This document shows, in pieces, positions 13,706 to 22,199 of a DNA stretch of 37,263 nt. Both the position numbers and the translations under genes were made by a program. The DNA comes from JBEBGV01 sp040081265 (GTDB lineage: Bacteria > Acidobacteriota > Vicinamibacteria > Vicinamibacterales > UBA2999): the NCBI GenBank assembly GCA_040081265.1, contig JBEBGV010000047.1, forward strand, positions 1 to 37,263. The letters are read 5' to 3'. Numbering within the stretch: position 1 is the first letter of the stretch; each line of letters opens with the position of its first letter. The notes below the pieces were generated by a model. It searched no databases. It was not told the DNA's origin and was given only the letters and a program-made list of their open reading frames with translations.

Positions 13706-16519
13706 TCACGGCACCAGGCGCTTCAGTTCGTCCAGCCAGTTCAGCACGACTTCGATCTGGGTAGTATCGTCGTCACCGACGATGAACTGCCGCATGAGGA
13801 AACGGGAACCGTCGGGTGACATGTCGAAGTCCACGCTCATGCCGAGGGGCCGCGTCAGCACGCGCTCGGGCGTAGAGGCCGAGAAGGTCGGGCCATCGGC
13901 GATGCGTGAGGCCATGATGCCGGTGGCGTCCGAAAAGAGAATCGCGCGGCTGTCAGCGGTCCACCGGAGTGACCCGCTGTTGTTCTGCAGGATGCCACGG
14001 GAGATGCCGGTGGCCCCTCCCGATGAGGTCACCTGCCACTTGCCCGAGTCCACGGCGGGAAACGGTCTTACGTAGACGTCCGTGCGTCCCGATTCGTTCG
14101 ACATGTAGGCGAGCCATCGCCCGTCCGGGGACAACGTCGCCTGCGCAAGGCCGAACCGCTCGCTGGCTGTCAGCAACGTCACAGGTGTGCGAGCCCCTGC
14201 TCGCGCAGATACCATGGCGATGGTCTGCCGCCCAGGCTGCGGGTTCTCAAAGATCAAGCTGCCATCTGGGGACCAACTGTCTGGCACGAGGCCGTTGCCA
14301 ACTCCTACGAGGAATGGCTCGCGATTGCCGGTCCCGTCTGCCGGGCGCCAGAACAATCCCTGAGTCGCAACCCGGTAGACAACCTTCGCGCCGTCAGGTG
14401 TCCACAGGGGAATCTGGTCTGTGCCAGGCTCGAACGTCAAGCGACTCGCGGACTTTGACACGAGCGACAGGACCCACAGATCGGAATCCGTGCCACCGGC
14501 GTTCGTATCGATCCTGGCAGCGACGCGGCTTCCATCAGGTGACAACGCGAGGTCTGAGTACTGGCGCGGTTCGAAGGTCAATGGCTCGACCCGTCCGGTG
14601 CGATCGACCCACGCAAGCGTGCTTGCCAGGCCGCTGAGCACTCTCCCTCGAACCTTGACCAAGGTTCCGCCTGCAGCGAATGCAAATTGGGCCGCGCCGG
14701 CAGAGCTCATCAGGACGTCGCTTTCCATCGGCACGGCGGTGCCCCGGACCGCCAGGGCCGAGAGGTCGAAGGGTATCGCACGCAGCACCCCCAACCCACC
14801 AACGAGAACGTGCCCGGAGGGGCTGTAAGTGGCGTAACTCCCGCTGTCGAGCACGATGCGGTAGGAGCGCGTTGTCAGGTCCAGCACCGCAATCTTCGAG
14901 TCCCTGGCCTCCGTACTGAACGAGATCGTGAAGAGGATCGCTCTTCCCCCTGGGAGCAGCTCGGGGTACAGGTGATCCACTTCACCCTTGCTCGCGTCCG
15001 GCTTGGTGAGCACCTCGACCACTCCGCCCGACGCCGGTACCCGAGAGAGCCCGGTGTCCAAACCAAGTGTGGCGAAGACGATCGAGTCGTCGGCACCCCA
15101 GCTCGCCCCGCGTATGCCGTTGCCGATCTCCGCAATGTGGGTCGACGGACCTCCCGCGAGCGCCACCTTGCTCAGCCACCGGTTGTCTTCGACGAAACCG
15201 ACCCACTGCCCATCGGGCGAAAAGAACGGCGAGCGGGCCGAGGATGAGAGCGGTCTGGGCTCGGCCTCATCGAGCGCACGCACGTACAGATGCAGAGTGT
15301 TGCTGTTCGTGGAAGACGGCAGGCTTGCGACATACGCCACCTGGCGGCCGTCTGGAGAGAGCGTGACGTTGGCGTCGAACTGGTTGCCGCCGACCACTTC
15401 CGGTGCCGGATGCGCCATCGTCAGGCGCACGATCTGCGGTGGCGTCGGCCGCGTGAGTGTCCAGACACCGAGGCCGACTGCGAGAGCCGTCGCGGCGACT
15501 GCCGCGACAATCGGCACGACGCGGCGCCATACAGGGCCGGCGACGTGTGCCACAGGCGGGGGCGCGCTCGGCGTGTCGAAGGCGCCATCGAGCGTCAGCC
15601 GGGCGTCGCCGATGTCGCGCAGGCGCTGGCGGGGATCCCTGACGAGGCACCGCGCGATCAGTGTTCGTACACCAGCGGGCGTGCCTGCCGGCAACGCCGC
15701 CAGGTCCGGTTCGCGCGAGAAGATCAGCCCCAGCGACTCGGCCACCGACTCGCTGGCGAAGAGGCTCGTGCCGGTAAGCATCTCGTAGAGCACGCAGCCG
15801 AACGCCCAGATGTCGGCGCGTTTGTCGACGGGCCGTCCCTTGGCTTGCTCCGGGCTCATGTACGCAGCAGTACCAAGAATCATCCCGGCGCCGGTCATGA
15901 GTGCGGGCGAGGTGATCGTCGCCGCCATCGACGGCGTCATGTCCCCTGCAGCGTGCTGCCCACTGCCGACGGCGTCCATTGCCTTCGCCAGTCCGAAGTC
16001 CAGCACCTTCACCGTGCCGTCTTCGCGCACCTTGATGTTCGCCGGCTTGAGGTCGCGGTGGATGATGCCGCGTTCGTGCGCCGACTCGAGCGCTTCGGCG
16101 ATCTGTCTGGCGATGGGAAGGACTTCGTCGAGTGGCAACCCGGCGGGTCCTGACGGACCCGCCCTACTTACGAGGAGATCTGCGAGCGTCGGCCCCTCGA
16201 CCAGTTCCATCACCAGCGCATGGACACCCGCTTGCCCTGAGCCTGTCGCAGGGGACTTCTCGAGACCGTAAATCTGCGCGACGTTCGGATGATTGAGCGC
16301 GGCGAGCAGTTCCGCCTCGCGCTGGAAGCGTGCGAGGCGCTCCGCGTCACCGGCCACCGACGCCGGCAGCACCTTGATAGCCACCTGCCGTTTCAGGTTC
16401 GTGTCGGTGGCCCGATACACCTCGCCCATCCCGCCCACGCCAATCTGCGTGAGGACTTCATACGGACCAAGACGGGAACCCGGTGTGAGAGACAATCGCG
16501 GCCGCGCAGATTCTGACAC
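13706..16519 (-). CDS. Ser/Thr protein kinase with TolB/WD40-like beta-propeller, full length
   Basis: From GTG at 16519 (GGAG seven bases upstream) the protein is 937 aa; the frame continues upstream to 16693, but without kinase-like sequence. The Hanks-type kinase domain spans about 20-290: GVGGMGEVY glycine loop, VAIKV (K49), HRDLKPAN (D156), DFG (174-176) and GTAAYMSPEQ, so it should be active. One membrane segment follows near residues 330-350, then about 570 residues of propeller repeats (LSPDGRWLAYMSNESGRTDVYV) that should face the periplasm. It is paralogous to the truncated gene at the window start, sharing the ELKRLVP C-terminus. Three stretches of the kinase domain (about residues 88-97, 119-127 and 182-191) are encoded by dispersed DNA repeats and look like loop insertions. 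Ligand and substrates are unknown. Confidence 0.93.
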   Translation of the reverse strand: MSESARPRLSLTPGSRLGPYEVLTQIGVGGMGEVYRATDTNLKRQVAIKVLPASVAGDAERLARFQREAELLAALNHPNVAQIYGLEKSPATGSGQAGVHALVMELVEGPTLADLLVSRAGPSGPAGLPLDEVLPIARQIAEALESAHERGIIHRDLKPANIKVREDGTVKVLDFGLAKAMDAVGSGQHAAGDMTPSMAATITSPALMTGAGMILGTAAYMSPEQAKGRPVDKRADIWAFGCVLYEMLTGTSLFASESVAESLGLIFSREPDLAALPAGTPAGVRTLIARCLVRDPRQRLRDIGDARLTLDGAFDTPSAPPPVAHVAGPVWRRVVPIVAAVAATALAVGLGVWTLTRPTPPQIVRLTMAHPAPEVVGGNQFDANVTLSPDGRQVAYVASLPSSTNSNTLHLYVRALDEAEPRPLSSSARSPFFSPDGQWVGFVEDNRWLSKVALAGGPSTHIAEIGNGIRGASWGADDSIVFATLGLDTGLSRVPASGGVVEVLTKPDASKGEVDHLYPELLPGGRAILFTISFSTEARDSKIAVLDLTTRSYRIVLDSGSYATYSPSGHVLVGGLGVLRAIPFDLSALAVRGTAVPMESDVLMSSAGAAQFAFAAGGTLVKVRGRVLSGLASTLAWVDRTGRVEPLTFEPRQYSDLALSPDGSRVAARIDTNAGGTDSDLWVLSLVSKSASRLTFEPGTDQIPLWTPDGAKVVYRVATQGLFWRPADGTGNREPFLVGVGNGLVPDSWSPDGSLIFENPQPGRQTIAMVSARAGARTPVTLLTASERFGLAQATLSPDGRWLAYMSNESGRTDVYVRPFPAVDSGKWQVTSSGGATGISRGILQNNSGSLRWTADSRAILFSDATGIMASRIADGPTFSASTPERVLTRPLGMSVDFDMSPDGSRFLMRQFIVGDDDTTQIEVVLNWLDELKRLVP
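15956..15970 (-). repeat. Heptamer-repeat fragment inside the kinase gene
   Basis: Read on the minus strand this is GTCGGCAGTGGGCAG, the same sequence as 10197-10211 in the acyl-AMP ligase gene, and in both genes it encodes the peptide VGSGQ. Here it lies just after DFGLAKA, in the activation-segment region that is shorter in relatives. Confidence 0.75.
16142..16171 (-). repeat. REP-like palindrome inside the kinase coding region
   Basis: GGCGGGTCC (16142-16150), loop TGAC, GGACCCGCC (16155-16163), then CTACTTAC. On the minus strand it reads GTAAGTAGGGCGGGTCCGTC and so on, nearly identical to the inverted unit at 4515-4543, including the GTAG head. It is translated in frame as SRAGPSGPAG between the conserved GPTLADLL and LPLDEVLPIA of the kinase domain. 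Confidence 0.93.
16235..16253 (-). repeat. Dispersed repeat of the CCCTGAGCCTGTCG type inside the kinase gene
   Basis: CCCTGAGCCTGTCGCAGGG is an imperfect palindrome close to a short repeat I have seen scattered through many high-GC genomes (CCTGAGCCTGTCGAAGG). It encodes part of SPATGSGQAG between YGLEK and VHALVMELVEG, where relatives have about five residues. It is the third repeat type in this one gene. Only one copy is in the window, so calling it a repeat rests on recollection. Confidence 0.6.
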
Positions 16520-16649
16520 AGCCAAACTCCGCCCACCGCGAAGAACCTGCGATCTCCGGCGAGTCAGCCCGAGCCTCCTGAACGTTTTTCGTGAAATTTC
16601 GCACGGCACGCCGTTGGCTCTACGCCTCCACCGGAGGCTGGAGACGACG

Positions 16650-16847
16650 ATGATAGGATTGACGCCGGAGCAGCGAGACCGACTCAGCGACAAGCTGGCT
16701 GATGCGGCGAACCTCGCGCTCGGCGGGCTCGTCTTCGGTCAGTTTCTGGCAGACCGCCCGTTCTCGGTGCTGATCGGCATTTGCGGATTCGCAGCGTGGG
16801 CGACGCTTCTTGTGTTCGCGATGCTGCTCGGAGGTAACCGGCGATGA
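16650..16847 (+). CDS. Small two-helix membrane protein
   Basis: A 65-aa protein from ATG at 16650, chosen because GGAG at 16640-16643 lies six bases upstream and the residues before it are not protein-like. A short charged N-terminus (TPEQRDRLSDKLADAAN) precedes two hydrophobic stretches (LALGGLVFGQFL and FSVLIGICGFAAWATLLVFAMLLG) that should span the inner membrane. I do not recognise a named family, though similar two-helix proteins are frequent beside mobile or accessory genes. A GCCTCC/GGAGGC hairpin lies just upstream at 16624-16638. The TGA overlaps the ATG of the next small gene (ATGA). Confidence 0.72.
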   Translation: MIGLTPEQRDRLSDKLADAANLALGGLVFGQFLADRPFSVLIGICGFAAWATLLVFAMLLGGNRR

Positions 16848-16963
16848 CAACGGCCTTCTTCACGCTCGGCCTCTGTGTGCTCTTTGCCGGAGCGATCACC
16901 CTCTACGACCTTCTCGCACGGAGGCAACAGCGACGCGCCCGCGCGCAGCGTCGCTCCGCCTGA
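16844..16963 (+). CDS. Tiny single-helix membrane protein, 39 aa
   Basis: The frame starts at the ATG of an ATGA overlap with the 65-aa gene and ends at TGA 16961-16963. It encodes 39 residues: one hydrophobic helix (AFFTLGLCVLFAGAITLY) followed by an Arg/Gln/Ala tail (RRQQRRARAQRR), which fits a membrane protein with a positively charged cytoplasmic end. The overlap, length and partner suggest a real small protein acting with the 65-aa product. Function is unknown. Confidence 0.6.
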   Translation: MTTAFFTLGLCVLFAGAITLYDLLARRQQRRARAQRRSA

Positions 16964-16991
16964 TCGGTCACTGTCGAGGGAGACGCTGCAG

Positions 16992-18546
16992 ATGAACACC
17001 CCGACGCCCGCCCGGTTGGCGACCGTCGCCGCCTTGACCATGGCGGCGCTCGTCAATGTCAGCGGCACTTCTGCTTATCGTCCAGCCGGCGCCGCGAACG
17101 GGCTGCCGCTGCCCTTCGGGCGGGACACGGTGCTGCGGGCCGGTCAGTTTGGCGGCGGCTTCGGAGGCGGCTTCGGAGGCGGCTTCGGAGGGGGGCGGCG
17201 AGGACGTGGCGCTGCTGGCAGAGTTCGACGCCGACCGCAACGGCAGGCTCAGCGAAGCGGAGCGACGAGCGGCGCGGGCGCGCGCAGAAAGCCTCGGCCT
17301 CAATCGCGGTCGCGGCGGACGTAACGTCGGCACAGTCAACGCGGCGCCCGGCCTCGCAGTGACGCCGGAGAGCGTGCGTCCCTATCCCACAACGCAGTTC
17401 TACGACACCGGCACGATCCGCACGCTCTTCCTGACCTTCGAGAACAACGAGTGGGAACGCGAGCTCATGGCGTTCAAGCGCACGGACATCGATGTGCCGG
17501 CGACACTCACGGTCGACGGACGCGCGTACCAGGACGTCGGGGTGCAGTTCCATGGCAATTCGTCGTTCTCGGGCGTGCCGCTCGGCCTGAAGCACTCGAT
17601 GCGCATCGCGCTCGACCTGGTGAAGGAGAAGCAGGACGTCGAGAGCTACAACACGCTGCTCCTGCTCAACTCGCACGAGGACCCATCGTTCCTGCGGACA
17701 CTGCTGGCCCTCGAAATCGCCCGCGATTACATCCCGGCGCCACGAGCGAACCTCGTCAGGGTCGTCATCAACGGTGAAAGCTGGGGCATCTTCACCAGTC
17801 AGCAGCAGTTCAACAAGGACCTGACGCGAGAGTGGTTCAAGACCACCGATGGCGCGCGCTGGAAGGTACCGGGAAGTCCAGGCAACCGCGGCGCGGGCCT
17901 CTCCTACCTTGGAGACGACGCGGAGAGTTACAAGGGCACGTACGAGATCAAGAGCAAGGACGATCCCGCCTCGTGGGCCGCGCTCATCAACCTGACCCGC
18001 GTGCTGAATCAGACCGCACCCGATCGGCTTGAAGCTGCGCTGGCACCGATTCTGGATGTCGACGGTGCCCTCAAGTTCCTGGCGATCGACAACGTGCTCG
18101 TGAACAGCGATGGGTACTGGACGCGGGCCAGCGACTACAGCCTCTACATGGAACCGGGCGGTCGCTTTCACGTGATGCCCTACGACGTCAACACGACCTT
18201 CATCAGCGGTGGAGGCCGAGGTGGCTTCGGACGCGGAGGATCAGTTAACCTCGATCCCCTCCAGGCGATGAACGACCCGTCGAAGGCGCTCGCATCAAAG
18301 CTCCTCGCGGTCCCGGGCCTTCGTGCGAAGTATCTCGGGTACGTCAGGGATATCGCGACCAAGTGGCTCGACTGGAACACGCTGGGTCCCCGCGTCGCGC
18401 GCTACCAGGCCCTCATCGACGCCGATGTGAAGGTCGACACGCGCAAGCTCTACTCATATGAGCAGTTTGTCGCCTCCACGGAAGCGTTGCGGTATTTTGC
18501 GGACGCGCGGCGCGCCGCGCTGCTCGACGCGACGGTCACGCCGTAG
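16992..18546 (+). CDS. CotH-family kinase-like secreted protein with EF-hand; apparent frameshift at a G6 tract
   Basis: Two frames must be joined to get a sensible product. The first, from ATG 16992 (GAGGGAGA eight bases upstream), gives a signal peptide (MNTPTPARLATVAALTMAAL) and a GFGGG repeat. The second carries a canonical EF-hand loop (DADRNGRLSEAE) and a CotH domain: GVQFHGNSSF, LLLLNSHEDPSFLRTLLALE, GIFTSQQQFNKD, DNVLVNSDGYW and MPYDVNTTF, which fits the atypical CotH kinase fold. Removing one G from the run at 17190-17195 fuses them. CotH proteins in bacteria and fungi are secreted or surface protein kinases; the substrate here is unknown. Two small membrane protein genes lie 28 bp upstream. 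The shift may be a sequencing error, a phase-variable tract or a true mutation. Confidence 0.82.
17154..17195 (+). repeat. Three 12-bp tandem repeats plus G6 tract in CotH gene
   Basis: GGCGGCTTCGGA occurs three times without change at 17154-17165, 17166-17177 and 17178-17189, followed directly by six Gs. The first frame reads it as (GGFG)n. Both the tandem repeat and the homopolymer are prone to slippage, and the reading frame is lost exactly here. Confidence 0.95.
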
Positions 18547-18574
18547 ACTCGGGCAAGAGCAGCGGCGGGCCGTG

Positions 18575-21500
18575 TCAGAAACGGTAGCGAACGCTCAGCT
18601 GAACGATCCGCATGAATCCGGCCTGCCCGCTGATCCGTCCGAACGCGGCGTTGTCGACCGCGTTGGAGTCGACCCCGAAGAACTTTGGCGTGTTCGTCAG
18701 GTTGATGATCTCGACACGCACCTCGGCCTGGCCGGTGCCCGCTAGTGACACCGCCTTGGCCAGCACCACGTCGATATTTTTTCTGAACTGATAGCGAGCG
18801 TTGCCGATCGTGCGCGGTGCGTTGCCATAGGCCCCGGCGCCGGGACTGGCGAACGCATCGGCATCGAACCAGCGTGCATCAGGATGCGTTGCGTACGACA
18901 CCCGCGCTGCGTCGTCTCCAGGCGTCGCGGGATCGCCAATGAGATTGGGGCGCTGCCTCCCACCGAGCAGCCCGAGATTGGCCTCGGACGCGCCTTCTGT
19001 CATGGCCACGTTCAGTGGCGCCCCACTCACCAGCTCCACGTTCGCGGACGCTGTCCACCCTCCGAACAGCGCATGCGCAACGCGCCGGTCAACCGCTGGT
19101 CCCGGAAGACTGACCATCGGGGCCAGCACAATGCGATGGGGCGTGTCGAGATTGCTCAACCCGTACTCAGCCTGCAGGTCGTAGTTGTTCTGCGGCACGA
19201 GCGTTCCGGTCTGGAACACTCCGCCGTCGGCAAACTGATTGTCCAGCGTCCGGCTCCACGTGTAGCTGAACCGTCCGCCCCAGGTGCGCGTCAGGCGCTT
19301 GTCGACCTCGACAAGGACGGCGTGATACTGACGCCGGCTGCCACTGGTCACCTCACGCAGCAGCACGTCACCGAACTGCGGAAACGGGCGTAGCAGCTGA
19401 CCGCGCGGAATGGTCTCGCGAGTCGCCAGCTCTCCTGCCTCCGCAACGCCGAAGAACGGGTTCGTGACGCTCGCGCGCAGCGCGGCGGCATCCCATCCAC
19501 CACCCGCCGCCGGGTACAGAAGGCGCGCTGTCTGCGGATCGATTTGGTTGATGTTGATGGCTGAGGCTGGACCAAAGCCGATGTCGCGAGCGGTCTTACC
19601 GGCGTAGCCCAGCGTAACCGTTGTCTGTCCCGGCAGCTCACGTTGCAGGTCGATCGAATACTGATGTGCCTTCGGCGCACCCTTTTCCGGATCGACTACG
19701 TTGACTTCTCCACCGACTCCGGTGAGAAGTCCCAGCGCGCTCCCGACGGGACGCTGGATGCCGCCGGGAAAGGGATCGTCCAGGCGTGTCAGCGGCACGT
19801 CGTGTTCGCCTGACGACTGTGCGAGTTGCGTCGTGCGCGTGAAGCCAATCTGACCGTGCTGCGCCTGGTCGTAGTTCCACGGTGTCCAGAACAACCCATA
19901 TCCCGCGCGAACGATGGTGCTGGCATTGGCGGCGAACGTGGCGCTGACCCGTGGCGATGGCTTGAGCGCAGGTGGACGCCCCTGCTCGACGGGTGCTCCG
20001 TCGACGCCGGCGAAGATCAGACCACCGCGCAGCGTGCGGCCGGCGAGCAGTGTCCCTGCCTTCGGCACCAGTGCATCGATCGGGTTGACGAGGGTGCGAT
20101 CGAAACCGACGGTCTGACGGTTCTGCGCTTCACGGAGGCCGTCCTCGTGCTCGAGGCGAAGTCCATAGCTCAAGGTGACACGCGGGGTAACGCGCCAGTC
20201 GTCCTGCGCATACGCGCCGTAGTAGCGGGTGAACCACTCGCCCGGTCCCGCATTGGCAGGAACCGACCCTGAAGCCGGCAGACCCAGCAGGAAGCTGGCG
20301 AGGTCGTGCCCGCCGATGCCGTCGTTGCTGGTGAACAGGCGGTTGAACTTGAAGTTTCCGCTCAGGAGTGACTCGGTCGTGGTGCGCACGCCGAGTCGTC
20401 GCGCGTCGGCCCCGATGGTCAGGCTGTGGGCGCCTGACAACCTCGTCAACGTTGCGTTCACCGAGTAGGGCGACGTCCAGCGACTTGGCTGACCTCCCCA
20501 CCCCCCGACACCGACCACCTCATCGAAGACGAGCGAGGGAAAGGTCTCGCGACCTCCGGGGCCGAGCGCGCTGACAAAGGCCGGGCTGAACCCGAGGGAG
20601 CCGAGTCCGGCGGTGTACTCCTGCTTCGCATAGGAGTCCTCCCAGGTGGACCACCCGTAGCGCAGCGCAAGAACGTTTGAGTCGTTCAGCACCATCGTGC
20701 TGTTGGCGACAGCGACCTGTGGCCGACGCCGCAGCGGTCCGAAGAAGCCGGCCTGGTCGGCCATGTACCACTGGTCGGGTGAAAACAACGTGCTGCCCGG
20801 CTCGTCGGTGCGGTTGTAGATGTACAGCGCTCCAAGCGACCAGGCGTCGCGAAGCTTGTGTTCCGCCTTCATCGTCCACATCAGGCCACGGTCAACGACG
20901 TAGGCGGTGCCGACGGCGTTCGGTTCTCCGTCCTCGCCCGCCGAGATCGGTCCATTGATCGTCGAGGTGGGCCACTCGTGGAGAATCCTGGCGGCCACAG
21001 GGCTGACCGCGGGATGCGACAGCGGGATGATCCCGTTAGTGAACAACCCTCCGGTTGCGCGCGATCCGGTTCCGGTCGCCGGGCAGCGAGGATCGGCCTG
21101 CGTTGCGCGGCACCAGGGGTTGTACAGGACGACCGGTGCACCTCCCCGCGTGGTCGATGAGAAGTCGCCGACACGCTGCTTGTGGCTGGGCCACATTTCC
21201 TGCATATTCCGCGTGGTCGCCGATCGGTAGCCCTCCGCGGCAGTCCAGACAAACGTCCGACTGCGCCGCAGCGGCCCGCCCACACCTCCGCCGGCCAGAC
21301 GGTAGTAGGCATCGGAGAGCCCCGTCTCCTTCTTGCTGAGACCAGCCACTTCGTTGAAGAAATTACGCGACTGGCCCCACACGGGACGCGTTTGATAGAA
21401 GGACGTTCCGCGCCAGGTGTTGGTGCCGGACCGTGCGGTGACATTGAAGACGCCGCCGCCGGTGCGACCGACGCTGGCGTCGTAGGACCGCACCTGCACG

Positions 21501-22159
21501 CGGAGATCGTCCACGGCCTCGATGGTTGGAATGACCACCGCGCGCCCGGTCAGATCAGTGATGGGAACGCCGTCAATCAGGTAGCTGTGCGCCCGAACGC
21601 CGGCACCGCCGAGGGAGATACGCGAGGCCTCGCTCTGATCCTGCTGGCGGTTGAACTGCGGATCACCGAGGCTGTTGACCATCGGGAGAGTAGTCGCGAC
21701 CAGGAATGCGTTGCGTCCAGGCGCCGGCAGTCGGTCGAACTGCAGACGCCCGATGTCACCGCCCAGCGACACGGTCGAGCCAACGGCCCGCGGCGCGTCG
21801 CCGCTGACCACGACGGTCTCCTGGACACCTCCGGGCTCGAGGACGACGTCGACCACGAGGACCTCCTGCGTACCGACCCTGACGCCATCGAGCGCGACGG
21901 CTTTGTAGTTCTGGAGCGTGACGGTCAACCGGTAGGTTCCTGGCGGCAGCGCCGGGAGTAGGTAGTGCCCGATCTCGTTGGTCAGGGTCGTCCGTGCGAT
22001 GCCGGTGGCGTCGTTCGTCAAAACGACGGTCACGCCCCCGATGCCGCCGTCGGCGTCACGGACCTGGCCCCGGACACCTCCGGTAAAGGTCTGACTCCGC
22101 GCGGGCGCGGGCGACAGGAGAAGGAACAGCACGCCGATGAGAACGCTGAACAACCGCAT
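18575..22159 (-). CDS. TonB-dependent receptor, Oar-like, with carboxypeptidase-regulatory domain
   Basis: An outer-membrane protein of 1194 aa from the ATG at 22159; a GTG one codon upstream is the alternative. The signal peptide (MRLFSVLIGVLFLLLSPAPARS) is followed by a CarboxypepD_reg-like Ig domain (GGVRGQVRDADGGIGGVTVVLTN... GHYLLPALPPGTYRLTV, about 25-110). A plug region follows (SYLIDGVPITD, IEAVDDLRVQVRSYDASVGRTGGG), then a long beta-barrel ending RIVQLSVRYRF, with the terminal aromatic residue expected for BAM recognition. Such proteins import large ligands or, in the Oar branch, help with adhesion and surface assembly; the ligand is unknown. No SusD-like partner is present. The gene is divergent from an ECF sigma factor across a gap of about 40 bp, suggesting shared control. 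Confidence 0.92.
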   Translation of the reverse strand: MRLFSVLIGVLFLLLSPAPARSQTFTGGVRGQVRDADGGIGGVTVVLTNDATGIARTTLTNEIGHYLLPALPPGTYRLTVTLQNYKAVALDGVRVGTQEVLVVDVVLEPGGVQETVVVSGDAPRAVGSTVSLGGDIGRLQFDRLPAPGRNAFLVATTLPMVNSLGDPQFNRQQDQSEASRISLGGAGVRAHSYLIDGVPITDLTGRAVVIPTIEAVDDLRVQVRSYDASVGRTGGGVFNVTARSGTNTWRGTSFYQTRPVWGQSRNFFNEVAGLSKKETGLSDAYYRLAGGGVGGPLRRSRTFVWTAAEGYRSATTRNMQEMWPSHKQRVGDFSSTTRGGAPVVLYNPWCRATQADPRCPATGTGSRATGGLFTNGIIPLSHPAVSPVAARILHEWPTSTINGPISAGEDGEPNAVGTAYVVDRGLMWTMKAEHKLRDAWSLGALYIYNRTDEPGSTLFSPDQWYMADQAGFFGPLRRRPQVAVANSTMVLNDSNVLALRYGWSTWEDSYAKQEYTAGLGSLGFSPAFVSALGPGGRETFPSLVFDEVVGVGGWGGQPSRWTSPYSVNATLTRLSGAHSLTIGADARRLGVRTTTESLLSGNFKFNRLFTSNDGIGGHDLASFLLGLPASGSVPANAGPGEWFTRYYGAYAQDDWRVTPRVTLSYGLRLEHEDGLREAQNRQTVGFDRTLVNPIDALVPKAGTLLAGRTLRGGLIFAGVDGAPVEQGRPPALKPSPRVSATFAANASTIVRAGYGLFWTPWNYDQAQHGQIGFTRTTQLAQSSGEHDVPLTRLDDPFPGGIQRPVGSALGLLTGVGGEVNVVDPEKGAPKAHQYSIDLQRELPGQTTVTLGYAGKTARDIGFGPASAININQIDPQTARLLYPAAGGGWDAAALRASVTNPFFGVAEAGELATRETIPRGQLLRPFPQFGDVLLREVTSGSRRQYHAVLVEVDKRLTRTWGGRFSYTWSRTLDNQFADGGVFQTGTLVPQNNYDLQAEYGLSNLDTPHRIVLAPMVSLPGPAVDRRVAHALFGGWTASANVELVSGAPLNVAMTEGASEANLGLLGGRQRPNLIGDPATPGDDAARVSYATHPDARWFDADAFASPGAGAYGNAPRTIGNARYQFRKNIDVVLAKAVSLAGTGQAEVRVEIINLTNTPKFFGVDSNAVDNAAFGRISGQAGFMRIVQLSVRYRF

Positions 22160-22173
22160 CACAATTTGAATGG

Positions 22174-22193
22174 TGGTGGATTATGCTCCACCA
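22174..22193. promoter_or_regulatory. Perfect inverted repeat between divergent receptor and sigma-factor genes
   Basis: TGGTGGA (22174-22180), spacer TTATGC, TCCACCA (22187-22193), lying 15 bp from the receptor start and 7 bp before the sigma-factor ATG at 22200. It could be an operator for a dimeric regulator or a 5' leader hairpin. If the sigma factor starts at 22170 instead, the repeat is coding. Confidence 0.45.
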
Positions 22194-22199
22194 ACGGCG

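Noticed and set aside
17056..17160. Start of the CotH protein at the ATG at 17056
   Set aside because: The first 35 residues in that frame are not signal-like and are the out-of-frame reading of a proper signal peptide from 16992; a frameshift explains it better.
18547..18574. Terminator between the convergent CotH and TonB-receptor genes
   Set aside because: The 28-bp gap has no REP unit, no clear stem-loop and no U-tract.
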